The translations under genes and the position numbers were made by a program. Positions 42,474-49,982 of a stretch of 52,645 bases of DNA are shown here, one piece after another; position 1 is the first letter of the stretch; every line of letters starts with the position of its first letter. The notes below the pieces were generated by a model. That model had not been told where the DNA came from. It did not search any database and saw only the letters and a list, made by a program, of their open reading frames with translations. This DNA is from Candidatus Gastranaerophilales bacterium (lineage in GTDB: Bacteria; Cyanobacteriota; Vampirovibrionia; Gastranaerophilales; Gastranaerophilaceae). The stretch spans positions 1-52,645 of the forward strand of contig CALUSI010000016.1 of NCBI GenBank assembly GCA_944323395.1, given 5' to 3'.

Positions 42474-43277
42474 ATGAGGAAAGAATTATTATCATTATCA
42501 ATTATTATTGCCATGGCTTCTGCCCCATGTCTGTGTTTTGCTGATTCAAATTATAATGTCATAACACCTGCAATTCAGACAATACCTGCATCTTCAAATT
42601 CATACCAATCACAATATCCATTGCCTGTAAATTCATATCAGTCTCAAGGATATAATTATAATAATTATAACTATGGTAATTACAACAATAGTCAGTTACA
42701 AGGAAATGTAGTTATGGTTCCGGCAAACACTTCATTTTCAGCTACATCAATGACTTCTATATCTTCTGAAACTGCAAAACTAGGTGATAATGTTTCATTT
42801 TATCTGGGGTCAGACTTTTATTACGGTAATAAGTTAATTGCAGCAGCAGGAAGTAAAGTTAATGGTACTGTCATCAAAGCTAAAAAAGGTGGATTGGGTA
42901 ACAGAAATGGACAATTACAAGTTAGATTTACAAATATAATTACACCAACAGGTCAAATGATACCAATCAGTGCAAGTATACAAACTAATGATGGTACAGG
43001 AATTCTCAAGGCTGGAACAGCGAAAGATGTATCAAAAGAATATGCAAAAGATGCGGCAATTGGTGCTGCAGCAGGAGCTGTTTTGGGTACTGCTATGGGC
43101 GCTTTATCAGGTGGTAGTGTCGGTAGAGGTGCTGTATATGGTACCGCTGTAGGAGGTGGCATGGGTATGGCTCAAAATTTATTTGAACGTGGCGGAAATG
43201 TTGAAATCCCTCAAAATGCACAAATGAATATTGTTTTAGACCAACCTGTAACAGTTTCTTCTAATACTCCATATTAG
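42474..43277 (+). CDS. Secreted glycine-zipper protein related to its upstream neighbour
   Basis: 267 residues from ATG 42474. An upstream GTG is discarded because AAAGGAG lies between it and the ATG. Features: a signal peptide (ending near CLCFA), a Tyr/Asn/Gln-rich linker (about 20-80), and a beta domain with 'ETAKLGDNVSFYLGSDFYYG', 'AAGSKVNGTVIKAKKGG' and 'QLQVRFTNIITPTGQMIPIS'. A Gly/Ala zipper follows (about 195-230, IGAAAGAVLGTAMGALSGG), then a 'VEIPQNAQMNIVLDQPVTV' end. The outline resembles TrbI/VirB10-type barrels, but weakly. It may be an envelope channel or anchor near the Ton genes. Confidence 0.7.
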   Translation: MRKELLSLSIIIAMASAPCLCFADSNYNVITPAIQTIPASSNSYQSQYPLPVNSYQSQGYNYNNYNYGNYNNSQLQGNVVMVPANTSFSATSMTSISSETAKLGDNVSFYLGSDFYYGNKLIAAAGSKVNGTVIKAKKGGLGNRNGQLQVRFTNIITPTGQMIPISASIQTNDGTGILKAGTAKDVSKEYAKDAAIGAAAGAVLGTAMGALSGGSVGRGAVYGTAVGGGMGMAQNLFERGGNVEIPQNAQMNIVLDQPVTVSSNTPY

Positions 43278-43345
43278 TAGGTAAATAGGCTATTTGTTTT
43301 ATCATCGTTTTTTTGATAAAATAACTAGCAAATGGGAATTTAGGG

Positions 43346-44533
43346 ATGTCAGTTATTAAAAACGATGATAATATAAAACCAAAAAATATGAGGAATAAAG
43401 CACCTGTATATGAAATTCCTGCAGTTATAAGAAAAGAAAAAGAAGAAATTTCTTTTGAAAAGGCTTTAGTTTGGGCTTTCATTTTACATCCTGCTATTAT
43501 TCTTATATTGTTGCTTTTTTCGATTGTACTAAAATTTTTAGGAATTGATTTTAACTTGTTTAACAAACCGGAATTGAAGCCTAAAGATATAGAATTTGTA
43601 CTTGTTGAGAAAGAAGCTCCGCCAATAAATAAAAATACAAAAAATAGAGCGGATAAAAACTCTCAGGCAGGCGGAAAACACGATCCTAAACGTCCTGTTT
43701 CTTTGCCTCAGACTGCAGCGCCAAAGGCTCCAGCAAAGAAACCTTCATCGCCTGCACCAAAGAAACCGGCTGCACAGAAACCAAAACCGCAGGTTAAACC
43801 ACAACCTGCTGTAAAACCTCAAGTGCAGAAGCCTGCGGCTCCGAAACCTCAACAGCAAGCTCCGCAAAAGCCTGCTCCAAAACCTCAGGCTCCAAAACCA
43901 ACAGTAACACCATCTGTTCCAAAACCTGCTGTTAATCCGTCATCTAATTTTAATATTCCAATACCAAAATCTGCAATTCCGCAGATAGCACAACCAACTA
44001 CTGCACCAGTTACTTCTGCACCGAAAATTGGCGGTGGTTCAACAGGTGCAGCAGGTAAATCAGGTTCTGCTGCTCCAAGTTTCTCTCCAACTACATCAAG
44101 TAGAGGTGGTGCTGGCGGTACAGGTAGTGGCTCTGGCGGTGGCGGAAGATTTTCTAATTCTACCGGCTCAGGTCGTGGAAATATAGGAAATCCCGGACCG
44201 GGAAATCCAAACGGTGCACCAGGTATTGATGCGATAAAAGAACCTGACTTTGGTCCTTATATGAAAGAACTTCAAAGACGTATAAAAATGAATTGGGATC
44301 CTCCTAAAGGAAATGAAAGTAAACGTGTTATACTTCTATTCTCAATTGCAAGAGACGGTAGACTTCTAAATGTTAAAGTACATCGTTCATCCGGACTTGA
44401 GGCGGCAGATAGAGCAGCTATTGATGCTGTTAAATTAACAGCTCCATTCAGACCTTTACCGCCTGAATTTAAAGGAAACAGTGTAGATATCCAATTTACA
44501 TTTGACTATAATGTATTCGGAATATCCGGCTAA
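43346..44533 (+). CDS. tonB: TonB/TolA-like energy transducer
   Basis: 395 residues: a cytoplasmic start, one membrane helix (41-65), a Pro/Ala/Lys/Gln-rich periplasmic spacer (~105-210), a Gly/Ser-rich stretch (~225-295), and a C-terminal TonB/TolA domain: 'YMKELQRRIKMNWDPPKGNE', then 'ILLFSIARDGRLLNVKVHRS', 'AADRAAIDAVKLTAPFRPLP'. It would couple ExbB/ExbD proton flow to outer-membrane receptors or Tol-type envelope constriction. It is followed directly by exbB, exbD and exbD. TolA versus TonB cannot be settled without receptor or Pal/TolB genes. Confidence 0.88.
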   Translation: MSVIKNDDNIKPKNMRNKAPVYEIPAVIRKEKEEISFEKALVWAFILHPAIILILLLFSIVLKFLGIDFNLFNKPELKPKDIEFVLVEKEAPPINKNTKNRADKNSQAGGKHDPKRPVSLPQTAAPKAPAKKPSSPAPKKPAAQKPKPQVKPQPAVKPQVQKPAAPKPQQQAPQKPAPKPQAPKPTVTPSVPKPAVNPSSNFNIPIPKSAIPQIAQPTTAPVTSAPKIGGGSTGAAGKSGSAAPSFSPTTSSRGGAGGTGSGSGGGGRFSNSTGSGRGNIGNPGPGNPNGAPGIDAIKEPDFGPYMKELQRRIKMNWDPPKGNESKRVILLFSIARDGRLLNVKVHRSSGLEAADRAAIDAVKLTAPFRPLPPEFKGNSVDIQFTFDYNVFGISG

Positions 44534-44564
44534 GAAATTATAATAAGAAAAGAGGAAATAAATT

Positions 44565-45200
44565 ATGGAATTACTATTACATTCAATTAAACTGGACTGG
44601 CCTGTATTATTGCCAATTCTCGTTTGCTCGATTTTAACTGTTGCTGTTGCTATTAACAGATTTAGTTTTTATAACAAAAATAAACGCGATGTTGTAAAGT
44701 TTATAAGAGCTTTAAAAACTGAATTAGTTAATAACAGACTTGATGCAGCAAAAAATCTCAGTATTCAATTAGGTGGTGTAATTGGTGAAGTAGCAGAAGA
44801 AGCTGTAAGAATTTTTTCTGAACAAAAAGTTGGATTTTCTCGTTCTTTTGATATTTCTGCTAATTTAGCTACAAGAAAATTGGAAAAATATTTAACTATT
44901 TTAGGTACAGTAGGCGGTGTTTGTCCTTTCTTAGGTTTATTTGGTACTGTAGTTAGAATTCTTTATACTTTCCAAGATTTAGCATCTCAAGGAAATCAAT
45001 CCGCTGCAGTTGCTATGGGTATCGGTTCAGCATTAATTGCTACTGCTTTCGGTCTTGGTGTTGCTATTGTTGCTGTTGTTCTTTATAACTTATTCCAATC
45101 TACAGTTAAAAGATATGAAGATGATTTTCAGCTTATTAAATTGTTATTCTTAAGCTTTACTGATTCAGAAGAAAAAACTCAAGCAAAAGCATTAGTATAG
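44565..45200 (+). CDS. exbB: ExbB/TolQ proton channel subunit
   Basis: 211 residues with three membrane helices (about 13-31, 120-143 and 152-178) and the MotA/TolQ/ExbB signature 'LGTVGGVCPFLGLFGTVVRILYTFQDLA' and 'VAMGIGSALIATAFGLGVAIVAVVLYNLF'. It forms the pentameric channel around ExbD. It has an AGAGG ribosome site and lies 31 nt after tonB. Confidence 0.94.
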   Translation: MELLLHSIKLDWPVLLPILVCSILTVAVAINRFSFYNKNKRDVVKFIRALKTELVNNRLDAAKNLSIQLGGVIGEVAEEAVRIFSEQKVGFSRSFDISANLATRKLEKYLTILGTVGGVCPFLGLFGTVVRILYTFQDLASQGNQSAAVAMGIGSALIATAFGLGVAIVAVVLYNLFQSTVKRYEDDFQLIKLLFLSFTDSEEKTQAKALV

Positions 45201-45209
45201 GAAAATAAA

Positions 45210-45725
45210 ATGTCTTTTTCAACAAATTCAGATGATAAAAAAGGTTTATTCACCGAAATTAATATAACTCCGTTAACAGATATTTTCTTGGTATTGTTAA
45301 TCATAATGATGGTAATTGCGCCCTCTTTTCAATCTATTGATACTGATATAAATATACCTGAAATTAATAGCGGTGTTTCTGTTGAGCAGAAAAATGCGGA
45401 AATTTCAGTAACAAAACAAGGTCAATATTATATAAATGGCAGACCGATTTCAGCCGATAATCTTGTTAGTGAACTTACAAATTTGAAACCTTCTTTAGAA
45501 AAGGCTGAAGTTGTTGTTAAAGCTGATACTGAAACTAAAAGCAGTGAAATTCAAAAAATTATGAAAGCTGCTCAAGAGGCTCAATATGTTAAGTTGGTTC
45601 TTGCTGGTGAACCACTTACTAAAAAAGAGCAGAGAAGCCTAGAACAACAAGCAAATACGGAAAATTTGCAAAAGGATAATAATACTAAATCAGTTAATAC
45701 TAATGATTACAACTGGGATGAGTAA
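45210..45725 (+). CDS. exbD: ExbD/TolR subunit, first copy
   Basis: 171 residues: 'INITPLTDIFLVLLIIMMVI' is the single membrane helix with the conserved proton-carrying Asp (PLTDIF), followed by a periplasmic domain ('ISVTKQGQYYINGRPISADN'). Its tail after ~135 is a charged Gln/Asn extension ending in NDYNWDE, absent from the second copy. It starts 9 nt after exbB. Confidence 0.93.
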   Translation: MSFSTNSDDKKGLFTEINITPLTDIFLVLLIIMMVIAPSFQSIDTDINIPEINSGVSVEQKNAEISVTKQGQYYINGRPISADNLVSELTNLKPSLEKAEVVVKADTETKSSEIQKIMKAAQEAQYVKLVLAGEPLTKKEQRSLEQQANTENLQKDNNTKSVNTNDYNWDE

Positions 45726-45736
45726 GGTAAATCAAT

Positions 45737-46126
45737 ATGGCAGGACAAAGAAAAACTTTCAACGAAATTAATATAACTCCTTTAACGGATATTTTCCTTG
45801 TTTTACTTATTATTATGATGGTTATTGCTCCATTGTTAGATCAGCAAGGTTTGAATTTGGCTGTGCCGAATATGATTGAAGTTCAGGATGAAATTAAAGA
45901 CTCTAAATTGATTAAAGTTCTTGTTACTGACGAAGATAAATATATGCTTGATGATACTGAAATTCCGGTTAGTGAACTCTCTAATATGATATCAGAACAA
46001 GCAAAAATTAATACTGACGGGCTTTTAATAATGACTCAAGACAACGCCACACATGGTGCTGTTGTTAAATTGATGGATGAAGCTCGCAACTCAGGTGTTA
46101 CTAATATATCAATTACTGAATACTAA
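45737..46126 (+). CDS. exbD: ExbD/TolR subunit, second copy
   Basis: 129 residues with the same 'INITPLTDIFLVLLIIMMVI' membrane helix as the preceding gene but a different periplasmic domain ('KVLVTDEDKYMLDDTEIPVS'). The identical helix shows tandem duplication with the membrane part held constant and the outer part diverged, suggesting a heteromeric ExbD pair. It ends 7 nt before the convergent ispF. Confidence 0.93.
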   Translation: MAGQRKTFNEINITPLTDIFLVLLIIMMVIAPLLDQQGLNLAVPNMIEVQDEIKDSKLIKVLVTDEDKYMLDDTEIPVSELSNMISEQAKINTDGLLIMTQDNATHGAVVKLMDEARNSGVTNISITEY

Positions 46127-46133
46127 TTTATTT

Positions 46134-46610
46134 TTATTCTTTAATAAGCAATACAACACTTTGCGTGGATATAGATTTTTTCTCCCCAACGGAGTCTTGC
46201 CCTTCCATGGTCTTTGCTTTTATTGATATTAAATCTTTATCAATTTCAAGTATTTGAGATAATTTTTCTCGGATTAACGGAATGTATGGTTTCATTTTGG
46301 GTTCTTGCGCAAAGATTGTATTATCCAAATTATTTATTTTGTAGCCTTTTTCTTCGATAAGTTTTTTTGTCTCTTTTAAGAGTATAGTACTATCTATGTT
46401 TTTATATTGAGGGTCATTATCCGGAAAATGAGTTCCTATATCACCCAGTGCCAATGCACCTAAAAGGGCATCTATGATTGAGTGAATTAATACATCGGCA
46501 TCTGAATGTCCTAAAAGACCTTTGGGATAATCAATTTCAATACCGCCAATTATCAATTTTCTTCCTTCAACAAGTTTGTGAATATCAAATCCTTGACCGA
46601 TTCTAAACAT
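46134..46610 (-). CDS. ispF: 2-C-methyl-D-erythritol 2,4-cyclodiphosphate synthase
   Basis: 158 residues, opening 'FRIGQGFDIHKLVEGRKLII' with metal ligands D9 and H11, then 'LGHSDADVLIHSIIDALLGA' with the third His, and 'DIGTHFPDNDP' and 'AKTMEGQDSVGE', all MEP-pathway IspF signatures. It makes cyclic diphosphate for isoprenoids. The start overlaps the HAD gene by 8 nt, so the two are coupled. Confidence 0.96.
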   Translation of the reverse strand: MFRIGQGFDIHKLVEGRKLIIGGIEIDYPKGLLGHSDADVLIHSIIDALLGALALGDIGTHFPDNDPQYKNIDSTILLKETKKLIEEKGYKINNLDNTIFAQEPKMKPYIPLIREKLSQILEIDKDLISIKAKTMEGQDSVGEKKSISTQSVVLLIKE

Positions 46611-47406
46611 TTTCTTTTCCCCATACGAATTTGTTTATTGCTTTTACAAAGCCTTCGTTATCAACTGTATCTGTAATATAATTTGCTTTTGCCTTTATCT
46701 CTTCGGTGCCATTCCCCATTGCGACACCTATTCCTGCTGTTTCAACCATCTCTATGTCGTTATTTTGGTCGCCTATGGCTAGAACTTCTTTCTCCGTAAA
46801 GCCTAATTTATTTGCTAAAAACTTTATGGCATTGCCTTTTGTTGCCTCTTTATTTGCTATTTCGCAGAATATATCCGTTGATTTTACTACATATATTTCA
46901 GGGTATTTTGTTTGAAGTTCTTTAATTAAATCTTCAATTAATTGCGGGTTATTGTCAATTGCAAGAATTTTATTAAGTTTTGAAAAACTAAGGTCATCAA
47001 ACGAATTGACCTTAAAGTAATCTATCCCCTTGTTTCCAACATAGGCTTTTATATAATCATTATCATTTTCTACATATAGAACATCTTCTATATAGACATT
47101 CATATGAATGTTTCTGTCTCTAAGTTCTGCTACAATTTTTCTTGCAATATCTTGTGGTAAATATTTTACATCAAGAATTTTACCGTCATAGGTATTTATT
47201 AATCCGCCTTGGTAACATATTAAAGGGCATTCTATTCCAATTTCATCAGCAACATATTTTGCACTTGCGTATGTTCTTCCTGTTGCAATTGCAACGTGAA
47301 TTCCATTCTTGATTAAGTTCTGCATGCAGGCTTTGACATTGTTTTTTAAACCGTTTTTTTCGGAATAAATGGTTCCATCTATGTCGGTTACAACCATTTT
47401 TATCAT
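46603..47406 (-). CDS. Cof-type HAD hydrolase
   Basis: 267 residues: VTDIDGTIYSEK (motif I, DxD), 'HVAIATGRTY' (motif II Thr), a C2B cap, K in 'KEATKGNAIKFLA', and 'VLAIGDQNNDIEMVETAGIGVAMGNG' (motif IV GDxxND). Cof/YidA enzymes dephosphorylate sugar or flavin phosphates. It overlaps NUDIX upstream by 4 nt and ispF downstream by 8 nt, giving a tight three-gene operon. Substrate unknown. Confidence 0.92.
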   Translation of the reverse strand: MIKMVVTDIDGTIYSEKNGLKNNVKACMQNLIKNGIHVAIATGRTYASAKYVADEIGIECPLICYQGGLINTYDGKILDVKYLPQDIARKIVAELRDRNIHMNVYIEDVLYVENDNDYIKAYVGNKGIDYFKVNSFDDLSFSKLNKILAIDNNPQLIEDLIKELQTKYPEIYVVKSTDIFCEIANKEATKGNAIKFLANKLGFTEKEVLAIGDQNNDIEMVETAGIGVAMGNGTEEIKAKANYITDTVDNEGFVKAINKFVWGKENV

Positions 47407-47933
47407 AATTTATATGCCCTCATTAATGCAGCAATGGTCTTTGCATCATTTATTTCACCGTTTTTCACCATTTCAAAAACTTCGTCTTTATCTATTGCAA
47501 TATAATTAAGTATTTCACCTTCATCAAGATGTTGTCCTTTATATGTTAAATTGGTAGCTTTAAATAAATATAATTTTTCATTGCAAAATCCGGGGCTTGT
47601 CCATATAAAGCCCAGTGATTCCCAATTTTGAGCAATAAATCCTGTCTCTTCTTCCAGTTCTCTTTTTGCTGCTGATAGAATATCTTCATTACCTTTATCC
47701 AGTTTCCCGGCAGGAAGTTCATATAAAATTTCTTTTGTCGGATACCTGAATTGTTGTACCATCAGAATTTGTTCATTTGTTTCCGCAACTATAACAACAC
47801 CGCCTGAATGATGAACAACTTCTCTTATTGTTTTGTAACCATCAGATAATTCAACATCATCTTTTGTTATATTAAATACTTTTCCTTCGTATATATTTTT
47901 TGAATTAATTGTTTTTTCGTATAATTTTTCCAT
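47403..47933 (-). CDS. NUDIX hydrolase, ADP-ribose pyrophosphatase-like
   Basis: 176 residues from ATG 47933; an in-frame TTG 15 nt upstream sits in the promoter. The NUDIX box GxxxxxExxxREExxEE is visible in 'GKLDKGNEDILSAAKRELEE' continuing ETGF, with 'LYELPAGKLD' before it, typical of ADP-ribose pyrophosphatases (NudF/YjhB type). It hydrolyses nucleoside diphosphate sugars. It heads the NUDIX-HAD-ispF operon. TATAAT ends 6 nt before the ATG and there is no ribosome site. Confidence 0.92.
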   Translation of the reverse strand: MEKLYEKTINSKNIYEGKVFNITKDDVELSDGYKTIREVVHHSGGVVIVAETNEQILMVQQFRYPTKEILYELPAGKLDKGNEDILSAAKRELEEETGFIAQNWESLGFIWTSPGFCNEKLYLFKATNLTYKGQHLDEGEILNYIAIDKDEVFEMVKNGEINDAKTIAALMRAYKL

Positions 47934-47939
47934 ATGTAA

Positions 47940-47945
47940 ATTATA
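47940..47945 (-). promoter_or_regulatory. -10 box of the NUDIX operon (leaderless start)
   Basis: TATAAT on the minus strand is followed by six bases and the ATG, so the message would begin at the start codon. Confidence 0.6.
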
Positions 47946-48011
47946 CAATGTTAATGAATAATTTTCAGTATTAATTTATTTTATATATATCAAAATAAGA
48001 AAATTTGCCTG

Positions 48012-48020
48012 TGTTATAAT
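48012..48020 (+). promoter_or_regulatory. Extended -10 box before the 48027 gene (leaderless start)
   Basis: TGTTATAAT is followed by six bases (TGACCT) and ATG. The A of ATG is at the expected +1. Confidence 0.65.
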
Positions 48021-48026
48021 TGACCT

Positions 48027-48752
48027 ATGAGTACGAGAAATATAATAGGTTTTTGGGGTTATCCTCATCCTGATTTGATAGAAAAATATAAAAAATTATA
48101 TCCAAATGCAATTTGGGTTGATTTTGATATTGATTATGCTTTAACTAAACAGGATATATTACCGGAGTCATATTGTGCGATAATTAAGAATATTATTAAT
48201 TGTGCGTTTTATTATAAAAATCAATTATTGGTTATTTTAGCACCAATAGGTAAGGATAAATGTGATAGCGGGTGGTTCGCATATGAGATATTGAAAGATA
48301 TGGGATATCCTGTTATTTCTTCTATTTTTGAAGAAATAAAATATAAAAAAGAAGTTAAGATATCTACTTCAATTCTTCCTTTAAGACAAAAAGTTGAACT
48401 TATTACAAAAGGAATATATGAACCGCAAGTATTAGAACTTGAACAATGCCGTGCAAAATTTGGGTTTTGGGGTGTTCCGCCTAATGATTTATCAATATTA
48501 GAGTTATTTCCCGATGAAACTCATTTATATGGCTGGACAAGATGTGTTGAAGCTATGGCTCCCGCTGATATTGAACTGGAAATGTATATAGATGTTAATG
48601 TTCCTACAGTATTTTATTCTCAATCTTTTTGCTCAAAAGCTCAGATGGCAAAATATTTGGCTGATAAATATAATGGACTATATATTGATATTGATGATTC
48701 AGTTACGAATTCAACAAAAGCAAAGATTGAAGCCTTCTTGAGGTTACGATGA
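48027..48752 (+). CDS. Orphan protein with duplicated GFWG...DL domain, partner of an activator-like ATPase
   Basis: 241 residues that I do not recognise. The halves open alike: 'IIGFWGYPHPDLIEKYKKLYP' near residue 6 and 'FGFWGVPPNDLSILELFP' near 148, suggesting an internal duplication. Cysteines occur in both halves (including 'LEQCRAKFG', 'GWTRCVEAMA' and 'SQSFCSKAQM'), enough to bind a cluster or metal. It has no signal or membrane helix. It is leaderless by promoter position. The next gene's ATG overlaps this stop (ATGA), so the two proteins are made together. It may be the acceptor protein of that ATP-driven reductase, by analogy with HgdC and HgdAB (inference). Confidence 0.78.
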   Translation: MSTRNIIGFWGYPHPDLIEKYKKLYPNAIWVDFDIDYALTKQDILPESYCAIIKNIINCAFYYKNQLLVILAPIGKDKCDSGWFAYEILKDMGYPVISSIFEEIKYKKEVKISTSILPLRQKVELITKGIYEPQVLELEQCRAKFGFWGVPPNDLSILELFPDETHLYGWTRCVEAMAPADIELEMYIDVNVPTVFYSQSFCSKAQMAKYLADKYNGLYIDIDDSVTNSTKAKIEAFLRLR

Positions 48753-49453
48753 ATAAAACAGATATAGTATTAGATGCCGGTACAACCTGGTCAAAAATAA
48801 TAGAAAGAAATTCATCTGATTTAATGAACGGATATAAAAATTTTATTGTTAAATCAGAAAATGGTTTTAATTATTATGTGTTGCCATCTTCAAAATTAAA
48901 AGAAATGAAAATTAAATTTGATAAAGCGACGGGGCATATGTCTTTGAGTATGCTAAAAAATAAAAAAGACTATGAAAATGAAGTTATTGCTTTGATTCAG
49001 GGATTTAGAAAAAGAATCAAAGAAGACGCAATTATCTTGGATATGGGAAGTCGAGATTCTAAATGGGCACAATATAAAGATGGTAATTTTAAAGATTTGG
49101 ATTGGAATAATTCATGTTCCAGTTCAACCGGTGCAACGATTGAAATGCTTTTAAAATTTTATAATATAAAACTAGAAAATTTAAAAGTATCTGATGAAAA
49201 ATATGTTATAACTTGCGGTATTTTTGGCTTGGAAAAAATCATGGATGATATTGCAAAAGGTGTAAATGCTGAAATCGCAATTTCAAAGTTTATACATGGT
49301 ATTGCCTTTAATGCTTGGAATTTTGCTAAAAAGCCATCTAAGTTATATTTATCGGGTGGGTTTTGTGAAAATAAATGTTTTGTTGATTCTTTAAGTAAAT
49401 ATTGTGAAGTAATTCCTCTGGGACGTTTTTTACTTTGTGAAGGATTGTTTTAA
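48749..49453 (+). CDS. 2-hydroxyacyl-CoA dehydratase activator-like (BadF/HgdC) ASKHA ATPase
   Basis: 234 residues. The ASKHA nucleotide motifs are LDAGTTWSKI (8-17; phosphate 1, DxGxTxxK) and ILDMGSRDSKWAQY (96-109; phosphate 2, IGGQDxK in relatives). 'CSSSTGATIEML' at 123-134 and 'ITCGIFGLEKIMDDIAKGV' with C156 match the two positions whose cysteines hold the inter-subunit [4Fe-4S] cluster of HgdC. 'YLSGGFCENKCFV' is the adenosine loop. Activators use ATP to push a low-potential electron into a partner enzyme. No hgdA, hgdB or bcr genes are nearby; the coupled orphan upstream may be the partner. Confidence 0.78.
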   Translation: MNKTDIVLDAGTTWSKIIERNSSDLMNGYKNFIVKSENGFNYYVLPSSKLKEMKIKFDKATGHMSLSMLKNKKDYENEVIALIQGFRKRIKEDAIILDMGSRDSKWAQYKDGNFKDLDWNNSCSSSTGATIEMLLKFYNIKLENLKVSDEKYVITCGIFGLEKIMDDIAKGVNAEIAISKFIHGIAFNAWNFAKKPSKLYLSGGFCENKCFVDSLSKYCEVIPLGRFLLCEGLF

Positions 49454-49500
49454 TCTTTTAAGAATGATATTCTATCTAATATAGAGATTAGGAGAAGAAT

Positions 49501-49953
49501 ATGAATATAAATCCTGTAAGTTTTGGTCGTACAATAAAAGTTAATTCGTCATTTTCAGTTGCTCAGCATGCTGCTGATCTGATTAATACTATTCCATTAG
49601 TCAGAGGAGAGGCAAAAGTTCAACAACAATTGAAAGATATATTTCATGACACAGATAAGGGTAGAGCGAGAGCTGTAGCTACTAATGGTGAATCAGGAGA
49701 TGTATATATAGTTAGCGGAATGGCCGGTAATGATGTTGGTTTACTTATTAAAGACAGAAATTTCCATATAGATGAGGCCAAAAAGTCACATGGAGAAGAC
49801 TGTTACACATATGAATGTATTAAAGAAGCTGAAAATGAACGTTATACAGATTTGTTAACGCTTGTATTATTTGAAACAGAAGAACCGATTGAACTGGATA
49901 TTAATTATTCTAATAGGAAAAATCGTATTAAATCTATTGATATCAAAATATAA
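49501..49953 (+). CDS. Hypothetical protein with N-terminal VSFG motif
   Basis: 150 residues from ATG 49501 with AGGAG upstream. The lead-in MNINPVSFGRTIKVNSSFSV parallels the 8830 gene's MSVNGVSFGS. The rest is soluble, alpha/beta, and has a motif-free middle ('RGEAKVQQQLKDIFHDTDKG'). Function unknown. The shared short N-terminus on unrelated bodies suggests a lineage-specific leader or localisation tag. It ends at a strong terminator shared with alaS. Confidence 0.78.
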   Translation: MNINPVSFGRTIKVNSSFSVAQHAADLINTIPLVRGEAKVQQQLKDIFHDTDKGRARAVATNGESGDVYIVSGMAGNDVGLLIKDRNFHIDEAKKSHGEDCYTYECIKEAENERYTDLLTLVLFETEEPIELDINYSNRKNRIKSIDIKI

Positions 49954-49981
49954 AAATAGGAGGTTTTAAACCTCCTATTTT
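49953..49981. terminator. Bidirectional terminator between the VSFG orphan and alaS
   Basis: AAAATAGGAGGTTT pairs perfectly with AAACCTCCTATTTT over 14 bp, with A/T tracts suitable for either strand. Confidence 0.88.
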
Positions 49982-49982
49982 A

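Noticed and set aside
43297-43322. TTTTATCA/TGATAAAA hairpin between the secreted protein gene and tonB.
   Set aside because: The T-run is in the loop, not after the stem, and the stem is all A/T except one pair per side.
43700-43930. Repeated CCAAAACCT-like DNA in tonB as a repeat array or CRISPR-like element.
   Set aside because: It is in frame and encodes a Pro/Ala/Lys spacer typical of TonB/TolA.
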